From NCBI GenBank assembly GCA_914767715.1, contig OU612072.1, forward strand, positions 12,834,001 through 12,898,000: a stretch of 64,000 bases of DNA, given 5' to 3'. Numbering within the stretch: position 1 is the first letter of the stretch; every line of letters begins with the position of its first letter. The translations under genes were made by a program, and so were the position numbers. Source of the DNA: Membranipora membranacea. Lineage: Eukaryota > Bryozoa > Gymnolaemata > Cheilostomatida > Membraniporidae. The notes beneath the pieces were generated by a model. It was not told the origin of the DNA and ran no database searches. It was given only the letters and a program-made list of their open reading frames with translations. This document shows positions 1-12,856 of this stretch, piece by piece.

Positions 1-717
1 TGCACTGTGTAGACATTCTTTTGTTGTGAATTGACAGGATTTTAACTGTAAATCAGTGTCTCACAGACACCCATGGTGATAGCAGCTCAAACCAATAGTC
101 ATCAGGTTTACTGCTATGAACAGGATACTGTTTTCAGATTAAAATAAACAGTTTATTCCAAACTATAACTTTACGCAGCATATGCCTTACCTAATAGGCC
201 AAAGAGGTATGTTTTGTTGTCATATCCATTTTCTTTTTATTAATTGACACTAACTTTAATTTAATGTATATCTCTTGCTGCAATTTCTTTTTGATGTAAT
301 GATTACCGAACACGACTGCTTATATTACCTGTTCCTTACACCATGAATTTTATTTGCAGTTTTACTAAATAAAGTACGATTCTGCCAAAGACAAAGTGTA
401 TATGCTGTGACAATCATCATGTGCATGTTTCTTGTTGTGACAGTAGTACATGTTACACACAAAGCAGTAATTGAAAAATAATTGTGGAGAAATGAATCCA
501 TGCACTCCACAGAGGAAAGTCATGCACAGGATTTATTGGATAAGGGAACAAATTTCCTCCTTTTCATTCCTCATTTGGTGTGTAAAATATACGCTGCAGG
601 ACATCATAGCTTCACTTAGTAGTAGTTTTGGTATATCGGCATTTATGCATAGTGCCAATGATAATATACCAATGTCACATTGTATCTTGAGGACAGTGGT
701 ACTTTTGTACAGTGAGT
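1..717. other. Intergenic, no gene seen
   Basis: AT-rich sequence with only short unconvincing open frames on both strands. I see no protein motif, RNA gene or repeat in it apart from the palindromes that start at its right edge. Confidence 0.5.
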
Positions 718-780
718 AAGTGGAGCTCAGCTCCACTTGGTTATAAACACCCTTCTTGAAGTGGAGCTGAGCTCCACTTC
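718..780. repeat. Two near-palindromes of one 21-bp motif
   Basis: The motif AAGTGGAGCTCAGCTCCACT occurs at about 718-738 and again, with the centre base changed, at about 758-780. Each copy is nearly its own reverse complement, and the two copies are separated by about 20 bp, so several hairpins are possible. Origin unknown; probably a remnant of a small inverted-repeat element. Confidence 0.6.
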
Positions 781-918
781 AATTTTTTTGTTCCCTGGAT
801 AAGCAGAGCTCTCATCCTGGGAAGATTCGAAACCTGAGTTTTGATATTAGCATGTCGCATAGTGGTATTTTAAAGGTGTAAAACGCCCTGAGCATAAACA
901 GCTGAGGGTACGTCTGAG

Positions 919-1330
919 ATGGCACCGAAATATTGTTGGGTGAAACACCTGAGATTTGAAGATTATGTGCAAAGAATAGCTGGCAAAGCAAGTCAAAGAA
1001 TGCACGTTGTTAAAAAAATGTTGCATCTCAGTTCAAAGCCATTAGCTTTCATGATGTTCAAAAGTTGTGTAGTTTCCCTCTTTATGCATTTATTGTCTGC
1101 CTGTTTTGCACACGAGCATATGTACCATAGACAAGAAATTACTAAGGAAAGTTTTTAATTTAATTGTTAAAGACAACTCCTTGGTCACATCATACACAAT
1201 TTTCTAGAGCGATGCCCTCAAATGCAAGTTCCATACTCTAGTAGCAAGTTCATTTATTGACAAAGTATATGCATCCTTTTCTCGCAACATTTCATGTTTG
1301 TGATAGCTAGTAAATCAATAAAAACCTAGA
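919..1330 (+). mobile_element. Decayed LINE reverse-transcriptase C-terminal fragment
   Basis: The plus-strand frame 919-1158 reads W-V-K-H-L ... V-Q-R-I-A-G-K-A-S-Q-R-M ... followed by a hydrophobic K-S-C-V-V-S-L segment. This is the usual layout just downstream of the reverse-transcriptase catalytic domain of LINEs (W-x-H-I ... K-A-x-x-R-L ... Y-x-S-L-I). The frame then breaks, and degenerate peptide resembling a LINE C-terminus continues to about 1330 with stops. It has no catalytic motif and is clearly dead. The assignment rests on pattern only. Confidence 0.4.
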
Positions 1331-1574
1331 GCATTTCTTGTAAACATAAAATCGTAAATAATTTTAGATTTGATCCAGATGAACCAATTCATATGGACTA
1401 ACCAAGGCCGTCGCCACAGGTGAAAACGAATCCCCATGATGTTGAATTATGATGTTTGTAAAAATATTGATTTAAAGGCGCCAGGGTAGAATGGCATAAC
1501 TAATGTGATGTGATGCTATTGAAATCATTGCCTGGATTTATCCGGCTCACCTGCAAAATCACTTTTTTAACATG
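1178..1574 (+). repeat. Dispersed repeat, inverted copy at 11449-11842
   Basis: Nearly 400 bp matches the reverse complement of 11449-11842 at high but imperfect identity, for example the stretches around AGATGAACCAATTCATATGG and AGGTGAAAACGAATCCCCAT here. A third partial copy covers about 12374-12480. The left part overlaps the decayed LINE tail, so this may be the 3' end of that family. Confidence 0.7.
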
Positions 1575-2623
1575 TCGAAGAGGGACTGCACTGTTTGTTT
1601 AGTGGTCTAAGTTCTGCCCCTTTTATAGTAAGCGGCTTATGATCACACGCTACAACGCTTCTCGCAGCAGATTATACTAGGGCAATGTTTGCCAGCGAGA
1701 GAATAGTCTCAGCTCAGTTCATTAAAAGTATTGGCTGATTTTGGTGATTATCTCCTCCTGACCAAACTTTGAACTTCACTCTAGGGAAGTGTATTTAACA
1801 TGGGTGAACTAAACCCACATATAATTATGTATTATACCAATATAAACCCAATGAGCCACAATAATATTTAAAAAAATATTATTTCTCAAAGAAATCTACA
1901 AAAAACAGCCGTTACTATCATAGTAATGTATCGCACACCTACTTCCAATAGTCCGATTACTTCCAAATTTCTTTTGGTTATTCAGAATAGGGCTGACCAG
2001 ATATGCCGATTTTTGCATCATTCTAAGTTGCATGCAAGCAAAATGTAACATGTATATCTGTTTTTTGAAAGTATGCCTGATGTGTGCTTACGATTGCGCA
2101 ATACACCAGAGACCTTAGCCTTTGATATACTCTCTTTGTCTAAACAAAGCCTCTTCTATAACAAGCTTTCAATTCAATCAATGTATGAGGCACAATAATC
2201 CTATGTCCCAAATGCAACAAGTACAATTATAATCTGCTACTGGTAGCCTAATACTGTGATTACCAAAGATTATAAATTGTTAATACTACATTTTACAAAA
2301 TATTCTGATCATGAATTAAATGATTCGAATTCAGTAATTTAGCAGGAAATCTTATCATTCAACTTCAAATGTGGAAATAAGTCTTAGGCACTAATGGTCT
2401 TGATTGGTTTCCCATCTTATTTCAATGATTAATCTCTCAACAAAATTTTTATTCATGTGTAGTTTAGTTGTAATTTCATGTATATATAGGTTTTTTCACC
2501 TTTGTCAAACATTTGATAGTCTAGAAAGTGCTTGAGTTTTATATTATTCAATCGACTTGCTCCACGACCAGTAGAGCCTCCTGAGTCAAGCTACTAGAAG
2601 TGCATGGCAAGCTAGTGCAACCA
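1575..2623. other. Intergenic, no gene seen
   Basis: AT-rich sequence with no open frame of note, no recognisable RNA gene and no strong internal repeat. Confidence 0.5.
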
Positions 2624-2726
2624 TAGTCTAAGTGCTCAGACTCCAAGGCGCAGGGAGTTGCTTGCGCAAACTATAATAGTTTGCGCAAGTAACTCCCTGC
2701 GCCTTGGAGTCTGGGCACTTAGACTA
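2624..2726. repeat. 103-bp near-perfect palindrome between direct repeats
   Basis: Two ~51-base arms are reverse complements with about three mismatches and meet at ACTATAATAGT (centre about 2675). A 13-bp direct repeat CTAGTGCAACCAT occurs at 2612-2624 and 2724-2736, overlapping the palindrome ends by a few bases. This is the layout of a very small foldback transposon with target duplication. As RNA it would form one long hairpin. Confidence 0.75.
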
Positions 2727-2744
2727 GTGCAACCATGATGCGAA

Positions 2745-5700
2745 TGGCTATTATTATTATTAGGAATACAACAAAGTTGTATTTCTTTTGTTTTGGTTGG
2801 ATTTATTAGGAATACAACAAAGTTGTATTACTATTGTTTTTGTAAGTTCTTTTTATTATTATTATTGCAACACTTTTTGGGCTTCTATAAGTCAAGAACC
2901 ACCAGGCAGAAATTGATGCAACTTCGTCAGAACATAGTTGCATATGTCTAGATGAAAAATTACTAAATGAGTTTTTAAATTGTTATGTAACACTCGCTAA
3001 TTAGACTAATTAGTGACGGAGGTTTTGCCGTTTTTATCAATTATACCTTGATTATACCAAAATTAAGTCTTCTATAAGTCAAGAACTACTTGGCAGATTC
3101 TAATGATACTTGGTCACAACATAGTCCTATAGGTCACGATGAAAAAATGCCTGGACAATTTTTGAGTTGTTATGCAATTTATTTGCTAATTACACTAATT
3201 AGTGGAGGATGTTTTTCATTTTTCTTTTGGTGATATCTTGAGAACAAATCATGCGATTGAGTTGAAACTTGGGATAAGGGGGTTTTGACTTATACCAAAT
3301 CTTATGACATCATCAATTTTTATGTCACATGACCCGATATACAAAATGGCCGCCATAAACAGTGAATTGCTGCCGATTAACAGTTTTTATCATGCGATTT
3401 AGTTAAAACTTGGGATATGGAGGTTTTGACATACACCGAATCTTATGACATCATCATTTTTGATGTCATGTGACCCGAATCCAATATGGCCACCATGAAC
3501 AGGAAGTGGTTGCCGATTAACAGTTCTTATCAAGCAATTGAGTTAAAACTTGGGATATGGGGGTTTTGGCATATACCGAATCCTTTGAGACCAACAATCA
3601 TGCTGTCACGTGACCTCGATATTCGATATGATTGGTTGTATTCCTTCATATTTGCTTGCAAATATTATTTTGTTGATTAAAAAAATTACTGTTTCTAGTT
3701 AGGAATACAACAAAGTTGTATTACTATTGTTTTTGTAAGTTCTTTTTATTATTATTATTGCAACACTTTTTGGGCTTCTATAAGTCAAGAACCACCAGGC
3801 AGAAATCGATGCAACTTCGTCAGAACATAGTTGCATATGTCTAGATGAAAAATTACTAAATGAGTTTTTAAATTGTTATGTAACACTCGCTAATTAGACT
3901 AATTAGTGACGGAGGTTTTGCCGTTTTTATCAATTATACCTTGATTATACCAAAATTAAGTCTTCTATAAGTCAAGAACTACTTGGCAGATTCTAATGAT
4001 ACTTGGTCACAACATAGTCCTATAGGTCACGATGAAAAAATGCCGTGACAATTTTTGAGTTGTTATGCAATTTATTTGCTAATCACACTAATTAGTGGAG
4101 GATGTTTTTCATTTTTCTTTTGGTGATATCTTGAGAACAAATCATGCGATTGAGTTGATACTTGGGATAAGGGGGTTTTGACTTATACCGAATCTTATGA
4201 CATCATCAATTTTTATGTCACATGACCCGATATACAAAATGGCCGCCATAAACAGTGAATTGCTGCCGATTAACAGTTTTTATCATGCGATTTAGTTAAA
4301 ACTTGGGATATGGATGTTTTGACATACACCGAATCTTATGACATCATAATTTTTGATGTCATGTGACCCGAATCCAATATGGCCACCATGAACAGGAAGT
4401 GGTTGCCGATTAACAGTTCTTATAAAGCAATTGAGTTAAAACTTGGGATATGGGGGTTTTGGCATATACCGAATCCTTTGAGACCAACAATTATGCTGTC
4501 ACGTGACCTCGATATTCGATATGATTGGTTGTATTCCTTCATATTTGCTTGCAAATATTATTTTGTTGATTAAAAAAATTACCGTTTCTAGTTAGGAATA
4601 CAACAAAGTTGTATTTCTTTTGTTTTAGTAGGGTTTATTATTATTTTTATTATTATTAGGAATACAACAAAGTTGTATTCCTTTTACTTTAGTAGGGTTT
4701 ATTATTATTTTTATTATTATTATTGCAACACTTTTTGGGCCTCTATAAGTCAGGAACTACCAGAGGCAATTTGATGAAACTTGTTTACAACTTACTTTCA
4801 TGTGTCTAGATGAAAAATTTCGATTTGAATTTTTGAAATGTTATGTAATATTCGCTAATTACAGTAATTAGTGAAGGACGTTTTGCGCTTTTTATTTGTG
4901 TTATCTTGAGAACAAATCATGCGATTGAGTTAAAACTTGGGATATGGGAGCTTTAACATATACCGAATCTAATGACATCATCGCCTAATATGTCACATGA
5001 CCCGATATACAAAATGGCCGCCATAAACAGGAAGTGGCTGCCGAATGACAGTTCTTATCATGCGATTGAGTTAAAACTTGGGAATTGGAGGTTATGACAT
5101 ATGCCGAATCTGATGATATAATCAAATTCGATGTCACATGACCCGATACCCAAAATGGCCGCCACAAACAGCAAGTGGCTGCCGATTGACAGTTCTTATC
5201 ATGCGATTGAGTTAAAACTTGGGAATTGGAGGTTATGACATATACCGAATCTTGGGCCATCATCAATTTTAATGTCACATGACCCGATATCCAAAATGGC
5301 CGCCATAAAGAGGAAGTGGCTGCCGATTAACAGTTCTTATCATGCGATTGAGTTAAAACTTGGGATATGGGGGTTATGACATATACCGAATCTTATGACA
5401 TCATCAATTTTGATATCACATGACCCGAAATCCAATATGGCCGCCATAGACAGTTAATAGCTGCCGATTAACAGTTCTTATCATGCGATTGAGTTAAAAC
5501 TTGGGATATGGGGGCTTTGGCATATACCGAATCCTTTGAGACTAACAATTATGATGTCACGTGACCTCGATATTCGATATTATTGGTTGTATTCCTTCAT
5601 ATTTGCTTGCAAATATTATTTTGTTGATTAAAAAAATTACCGTTTCTAGTTATTATTATTATTGCAACACTTTTTGGGCCTCTATAAGTCAAGAACCACC

Positions 5701-8700
5701 AGGCATAATCCGATGCAACTTCGTCACAACATAGTTCCATATGTCTAGATGAGAAATTACTTAATGAGTTTTTGAATTGTTATGTAACACTCGCTAATTA
5801 GACTAATTAGTGAAGGAGGTTTTGACGTTTATATTGATGATATCTCGAGAACAAATCATGCAATTGAGTTAAAACTTGGGGTATGGGGGTTATGACACAT
5901 ACCGAATCTTATGACATCATCAACTTTTATGTCACATGACCCGATATACAAAATGGCCGCCATAAACAGTAAACTGCTGCCAATTAACAGTTCTTATCAT
6001 GCGAATGAGTTAAAACTTGGGATATGGGGGTTTTGACCTATACCGAATCTTATCACATCATCAATTTCAATCTCACATGACCCGATATCCAAAATGGCCG
6101 CCATAAACAGGAAGTGGCTGGTGATTAACAGTTCTTAACATGCGATTGAGTTAAAACTTGAGATTTGGGGGTTTTGACCTATACCGAATCTTATGACATC
6201 ATCAATTTCAATGTCATATGACCCGATATCCAAAATGGCCGCCATAAACAGGAAGTGGCTGCCGATTAACAGTTTTTATCACGCGATTGAGTTAAAACTT
6301 GGGATTTGGAGGTTATGACATATTCCGAATCTTATGACATCATCGATTTTGATGTCACATGACCCGAAATCCAATATGGCCGCCATAGAGAGTTAATTGC
6401 TGCCGATTAGCAGTTCCCATCATGCGATTGAGTTGAGACTTAAGATAAGGGGGTTTCGGCATATACCGAGTCTTATGACATCATCAATTATGATGTCACA
6501 TGACCTCGATATTCAAATATATTGGTTGTATTCCTTTATATTTGCTTGCAAATATGTTTACCGTTTCTAGTTAGGAATACAACAAAGTTGTATTCCTTTT
6601 ACTTTAGTAGGGTTTATTAGGAATACAACAAAGTTGTATTACTATTGTTTTTGTAAGTTCTTTTTATTATTATTATTGCAACACTTTTTGGGCTTCTATA
6701 AGTCAAGAACCACCAGGCAGAAATCGATGCAACTTCGTCAGAACATAGTTGCATATGTCTAGATGAAAAATTACTAAATGAGTTTTTAAATTGTTATGTA
6801 ACACTCGCTATTTAGACTAATTAGTGACGGAGGTTTTGCCGTTTTTATCAATTATACCTTGATTATACCAAAATTAAGTCTTCTATAAGTCAAGAACTAC
6901 TTGGCAGATTCTAATGATACTTGGTCACAACATAGTCCTATAGGTCGCGATGAAAAAATGCCTCGACAATTTTTGAGTTGTTATGCAATTTATTTGCTAA
7001 TTACACTAATTAGTGGAGGATGTTTTTCATTTTTCTTTTGGTGATATCTTGAGAACAAATCATGCGATTGAGTTGAAACTTGGGATAAGGGGGTTTTGAC
7101 TTATACCGAATCTTATGACATCATCAATTTTTATGTCACATGACCCGATATACAAAATGGCCGCCATAAACAGTGAATTGCTGCCGATTAACAGTTTTTA
7201 TCATGCGATTTAGTTAAAACTTGGGATATGGATGTTTTGACATACACCGAATCTTATGACATCATCATTTTTGATGTCATGTGACCCGAATCCAATATGG
7301 CCACCATGAACAGGAAGTGGTTGCCGATTAACAGTTCTTATAAAGCAATTGAGTTAAAACTTGGGATATGGGGGTTTTGGCATATACCGAATCCTTTGAG
7401 ACCAACAATTATGCTGTCACGTGACCTCGATATTCGATATGATTGGTTGTATTCCTTCATATTTGCTTGCAAATATTATTTTGTTGATTAAAAAAATTAC
7501 CGTTTCTAGTTATTATTTTTATTATTATTATTGCAACACTTTTTGGGCCTTTATAAGTCAAGAACTACCAGGCAGAATTGGATGTTACTTGGTCACAACA
7601 TAGTTCCATATGTCTAGATGAGAAATTACTAAATGAGTTTTTGAATTGTTATGTAACACTCGCTAATTAGACTAATTAGTGGAGGACGTTTTGACCTTTA
7701 TATTGATGATATCTTGAGAACAAATCATGCGATTGAGTTAAAACTTGGGATATGGGGGTTATGACATATACCAAATCTTATGACATCATCAATTTTTATG
7801 TCACATGACCCGATATACAAAATGGCCGCCATAAACAGTAAACTGCTGCCAATTAACAGTTCTTATCATGCGATTGAGTTAAAACTTGGGATATAGGGGT
7901 TATGAGATATACCGAATCTTATGACATCATCAATTTTAAGGTCACATGACCCGAAGTCCAAAATGGCCGCCATAGACAGTAAACTGCTGCCGATTAACAG
8001 TTCTTATCATGCGATTGAGTTAAAACTTGGGATATGGGGGTTATGACAGATACCGAATCTTATGACATCATCAATTTTAAGGTCACATCACCCGAAATCC
8101 AAAATGGCCGCCATAGACAGTAAACTGCTGCCGATTAACAGTTCTCATCATGCGATTGAGTTAAAACTTGGGATATGGGGGTTTTGGCATATACCGAAAC
8201 TTAGGACATCAATTTTAATGTCACATGACCCGAAATCCAATATGGCCGCCATAGAGAGTTAATTGCTGCCGATTAGCAGTTCTCATCATGCGATTGAGTT
8301 GAGACTTAAGATAAGGGGTTTCGGCATATACCGAGTCTTATGACATAATCACTTATGATGTCACATGACCTCGATATTCAAATATATTGGTTGTATTCCT
8401 TTATATTTGCTTGCAAATATGTTTACCGTTTCTAGTTATTATTATTTTTGCAACACTTTTGTAGCTTCTATAAGTCAAGAACTACCAGGCAGAATTGGAT
8501 GGAACTTTGTCATAAGATATTTCCATATGTATAGATGAGAAATTACTAAATGAGTTTATGAATTGTTATGTAACACTCGCTAATTAGACTAATTAGTGAA
8601 GAAGGTTTTGACGTTTATATTGATGATATCTTGAGAACAAATCATGCGATTGAGTTAAAACTTTGGATATTGGGGTTTTGACATATACCGAATCTAATGA

Positions 8701-9220
8701 TATCATCGCCTATGGTATCACATGACCCGAAATACAAAATGGCCGCCATATACTGTAAATTGCAGCTAACTATCAGTTCTTATGATGCGATTGGGTTAAA
8801 ACTTGGGATATATGGGTAATGACACATACCGAATCTTATGACATCATCAATTTTCATGTCACATGACCTGATATCCAATATGGCCGCCATGAACAGGAAG
8901 TGGCTGCCGATTAACAGTTCTTATCATGCGATTGAGTTAAAACTTGGGATTTGGGGGCTATGACATATGCCGAATCTGATAACATCATCAAATGTAAAGT
9001 CACATGACCCGAAATCCAATATGGCCGCCATAGACAGTTAATTGCTGCCGATTACCAGTTCTCATCATGCGATTGAGTTGAGACTTGGGATAAAGGGGTT
9101 TTGGCATATACCGAGTCTTATGACATCATCAATTATGATGTCACATGACCCCGATATTCAAATCTATGGGTTGTATTCCTTTATATTTGCTTGCAAATAT
9201 TTTTACCGTTTCTAGTTATT
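2745..9220 (+). repeat. Array of seven composite repeat units built from ~122-140-bp monomers
   Basis: About seven units of roughly 0.8-1.0 kb start near 2865, 3758, 4725, 5660, 6672, 7535 and 8445. Each opens with TATTGCAACACTTTTTGGGC and closes with GTTGTATTCCTT[CT]ATATTTGCTTGCAAATAT then ACCGTTTCTAGTTA. The 2810-3700, 3701-4595 and 6620-7510 units are almost identical; the others differ in monomer number. Some junctions carry AGGAATACAACAAAGTTGTA, whose arms are inverted relative to the unit's terminal GTTGTATTCC. At least 20 monomers contain ATGGCC[GA]CCAT, most with TGACATCATCAATTTTGATG followed by CACATGACC. Short open frames here are repeat translations, not genes. Confidence 0.9.
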
Positions 9221-9985
9221 ATTATAATCTCACATGACACATGCCTCCAAAATATACTGACTCTGTGGGTTCGGAAAGATCTTCTTTGTAATTTTGTGAT
9301 GGCTTATTTAGTCAACACAAACGGGTATGAATCTTTCAATTTAGAAATTGTGGTTAAAATAGATTATTTTGTAAGCTTCGATTGTTTGATGCAGAAAGCG
9401 TGCTATCAAGAATGAGATGGATTTAAGAGTTGGTGACATACGTTAGAGTGTCAGTCGCACAGCGCGCATGCGTTGGAGGTCATGGGTTTTGTTAGCCCCG
9501 AGGGCTTGTCAATTGGGATGCATGGTTTTCTCTTTGATTACAGATTATAGCAAGAAGCTGATCTATGAATACTGAATTGCAATCTAACTATTATGATAAA
9601 TGGAAGGTTACCAAAATATGTGCATATCTTGGCACTGAGCATAGGGATTCATAAGTTAAAATTGAGATAGGAGCTGGAAAGTGTTTAACACAGAATAATT
9701 CATTATGCTAGCAACATCAATTGTAAGCAGAGGCTGTACACACAGCATTCTTCTCATAGATTGTTATCATGTGTTGCTATTCACAATAAAATATATAATT
9801 GTGTGGCTAATTAAAATTGTTTTTAAAAACAGGAGCACACGCTATTGTTTGGTGACAAGATTGAGTCAACATAATCTCATAATTGTGTTGGTTTGTGATG
9901 GTTTGTGTTGTCGCAATGTCTCTCTGTTTAGTCATACAATCAAAAGATTTACTATGTAGTGCTCTCATATTTACAGGTAGGCATA
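9221..9985. other. Intergenic, no gene seen
   Basis: Unique-looking AT-rich DNA. Around 9440-9520 a stretch containing CAGTCGCACAGCGCGCATGC and GGTCATGGGTTTTGTTAGCC weakly resembles a decayed tRNA-derived SINE, but the box B match is too poor to call. Confidence 0.4.
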
Positions 9986-10477
9986 CTATACTGGGTCAAG
10001 GATTGATAGGGGGATGGGAAAGTGGTATATATTAAGCTTAAATTCATTTGACTGGATGTAGTTTTCTGCATGAGTGTGTAAAATACACTCCCCCAACTCA
10101 CCCCAGTGCCACTCACAATATTGAACCACTTTTATATACTTTTCCTGTGGATTCAAACTCATATCCAAAACAATGGGCTGAACAAATTTGGAGTTATCTG
10201 CTCTCATTTTGCTAAAAATAATTCATTTGACTTTTTACCTGCAAGCTTTTTTTTGGGACTATGATCAACAATGGAGAAATTAAGTAATGCAGAAATTCTC
10301 AACTACATAGAAAAATAATTTTAATCTTGACATTGCTTTCTTAATTTTGACCATCAATCATTGTCATCACTCTTATTCAATGCAGAGATTATTCAAGATT
10401 GACAAATAATAGATGTTACAAGGGTGAGTAGTATAGATCATGAATAAATTAGAAATTGCCTTCCCCTGGTTAACTCT
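9986..10477 (+). repeat. ~490-bp dispersed repeat, inverted partner at 28307-28797
   Basis: Reads CTATACTGGGTCAAGGATTG at the start and CCCCTGGTTAACTCT at the end. The same sequence runs on the opposite strand at 28307-28797 at high identity with scattered substitutions. Short open frames in both copies are not conserved, so no coding role is supported. Class of element unknown. Confidence 0.8.
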
Positions 10478-10881
10478 GGATGAATGGATAGTAGTGATTG
10501 CTTATTTATTTATTTATAGAGGCTTACAAAAGGATGGCTAATAATTTAGGTTAGCACAATACAATTTTGAATATTATCATGGGCTAAGGCCCCTGTAACT
10601 CCTTGCTCTCTGTATGGCATCACAGCCATTAACACAGTGAGCAATATCCTCATGACAGTAGATACAATAGTAAAAAACCTTTCATACTGTGATTTATCTG
10701 GATACCCAACTAACTATATTGACTTCAAGCTGTTGATGGCATATGGCCAAGGAGCTATTGGTGACTGCATTTGGAAAACTTCTAACTCAAATTAAGCTGC
10801 AAAACAAAATCCCTCCCCTGCCTTCTCTGGTCTTTACCTGATTGATTTGATTGATTTGTTACATATCACAGACAATATTAC
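10478..10881. other. Intergenic, no gene seen
   Basis: AT-rich sequence with a short TTATTTATTTATTTA tract near 10503. No gene or known element is visible. Confidence 0.4.
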
Positions 10882-12856
10882 CAGGGCTCTCAACCACTCA
10901 GATTTAGCCCGAGTTACTCAGATTTTTGGGTTCAACTCAGGCTTCTCAGGGGATTTTAAAATGTGAGCTAAAACTCAGATTTTGCTCGTTGGCAGAGATG
11001 AATAATATATAAACGATGCTAAATGTTGCCTTACAATAATTTATGTCATATTATTAATGAATGATCCTTTTTAAAAGGTATTAGATTCTAGTTGTGATAA
11101 GCTGCGCTCTCACTGCGCTGCCTATTCAAGTCATTTATGTGAGATTCCAATTTGTATTTGAGAACGCTTTTAAAATTTAGCTTGTAATGAACTTGACATG
11201 ATTGAATGAACCTAGTCTTTAATTTGAATATCAACACATTACACCCAACTTGCCTTTCTGTCAAAGCATCTCGGTTCAAACTGAGATGACATCAAACTTT
11301 TGCATGTGAATAATGTGTGGTATTTGTTGTGGGTATTTGATTTCATTTGTGATAAGCTATGCTCTTATTGCTCTCCCAGTGATTTGCAAATAGATTATTA
11401 TGGCTAAATAGAAATTTGAATTTTAGGTATGTTAAAAAAGTCATTTTGCAGGTGAACCGGATAAATCCAGGCAATGATTTCAATAGCATCACATTACATC
11501 AATTATATGCCTTTCTACCCTGGCGGCTCAATTCGTCAGCCTCTAAAACAATATTTTTCCAAACATATTTTTACATCATGGGGATTCATTTTCACCTGTG
11601 GCGATGGCCTTGGATAGTCCATATGAATTGGTTCATCTGGATCAAATCTAAAATTATTTACGATTTTATGTTTACAAGCAATGCTCTAGGTTTTTATTGA
11701 TTTACTAGCTATCACAAACATGAAATGTTGTGAGAAAAGGATGCATATACTTTGTCATTAAAGGAGCTTGCTACTAATGTATGGAACTTGCATTTGAGGG
11801 CATCGCTCTAGGAAATTTTGTATGATGTGATGCTCTTGGTTAATAAGCAGTATCCAGTGGCACGTTTATGACGGGAATCATTAAAAGGCTTTGTTTATGG
11901 AATATCATTGGCTGATAGCTAACCTTATGATTATATCGCAGCTTGTAAACACGCTTTGTGTCTGCAGTGAAAAATGAGGAGATAATGAGCAAAGCTAGAA
12001 TTTCAAGCTCTATTTTATTTTTACTAGCTCTAGTTTTCTAGCTGGTCTGTGGACTGCTTAAAATTCCAATTTCTATTTAGCCATAATAATCTCTTTTGCA
12101 AATCTCTGGGATTGGCAGTTCAATAAGAGCATAGCTAATCACAAATGAAATCAAATACCCAGAACAAATACCACACATTATTCTCATGCAAAAGTTTGAT
12201 GTTATCTTTATTATTCATCTCAGTTGGGGTGTTAAGTGTTGATTTTCCATAACGATTAGAAATCATTGTTTGATCATTGATTTAGAAATGACTTGAATAG
12301 GCAGCGCAGTGAGAGTATTATTACAGTGAGTGCAGTGAGAGACATTATTAGTATAGGCAGTGCAATAATCGAATTGAGGCGCCAGGGTAGAAAGGCATAA
12401 TTAATGTAATGTGATGCTATTGAAATCATTGCCTTGATTTATCCGGTTCACCTGCAAAATCACTTTTTTAACATGTCTAAAATTCCAATTTCTATTTAGC
12501 CATAATAATATCTTGGGATCTCTGGGATCATTGTTTGATCATTGATTTAGAAATGACTTGAATAGGCAGTGCAGTGAGAGTATTATTACAGTGAGTACAG
12601 TGAGAGGCATTATTAGTATAGGCAGTGCAGTATCATTTACATAGCTTATCACAACTAGAATCTAATACTGGATCATTCATTAATAATATGGCATAAATTA
12701 TTGTAAGGCAACATTTAGCATTGTTTATATATTATTCATCTCTGACAACGAGCAAAATCTGAGTTTCTAGCTTACATTCTAAAATCCCCTGAGTAGCCTG
12801 AGTTGAACCCAAAAATCTGAGTAACTCGGGCTAAACCTGAGTGGTTGAGAGCCCTG
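10882..12856. mobile_element. 1,975-bp foldback element with hAT-like ends
   Basis: The left end CAGGGCTCTCAACCACTCAG and the right end are inverted copies. Inverted homology continues for about 220 bp (10882-11100 with 12640-12856) with moderate divergence. A second, inner inverted pair lies at about 11270-11415 and 12040-12200, so much of the element can fold back. The CAGGG...CCCTG termini resemble hAT transposons. The flanking 8-mers differ (AATATTAC against TCGAAAAC), so a target duplication is not visible. No transposase frame is present: it is non-autonomous. It also carries the dispersed repeat at 11449-11842 and a partial copy at 12374-12480. Confidence 0.7.
11449..11842 (-). repeat. 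Dispersed repeat, inverted copy of 1178-1574
   Basis: Reverse-complement partner of 1178-1574, nested inside the foldback element. The plus-strand open frame 11416-11700 runs through it but is not conserved in the other copy, so it is not called as a gene. Confidence 0.7.

Noticed and set aside
3486-3680. 64-codon ORF repeated almost identically at 4379-4573 and 7297-7491
   Set aside because: It is the translation of the repeat unit; other monomers have stops and shifts in the same frame, and nothing suggests a protein.
4985-5278. 97-codon minus-strand ORF with internal repeated peptide
   Set aside because: The repeated peptide simply mirrors the tandem DNA monomers.
2745-9220. CRISPR-like or centromeric satellite reading of the array
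   Set aside because: Repeats are long, without unique spacers, in a spliced-gene eukaryotic setting. The array has composite units rather than a uniform satellite, so neither label is supported.
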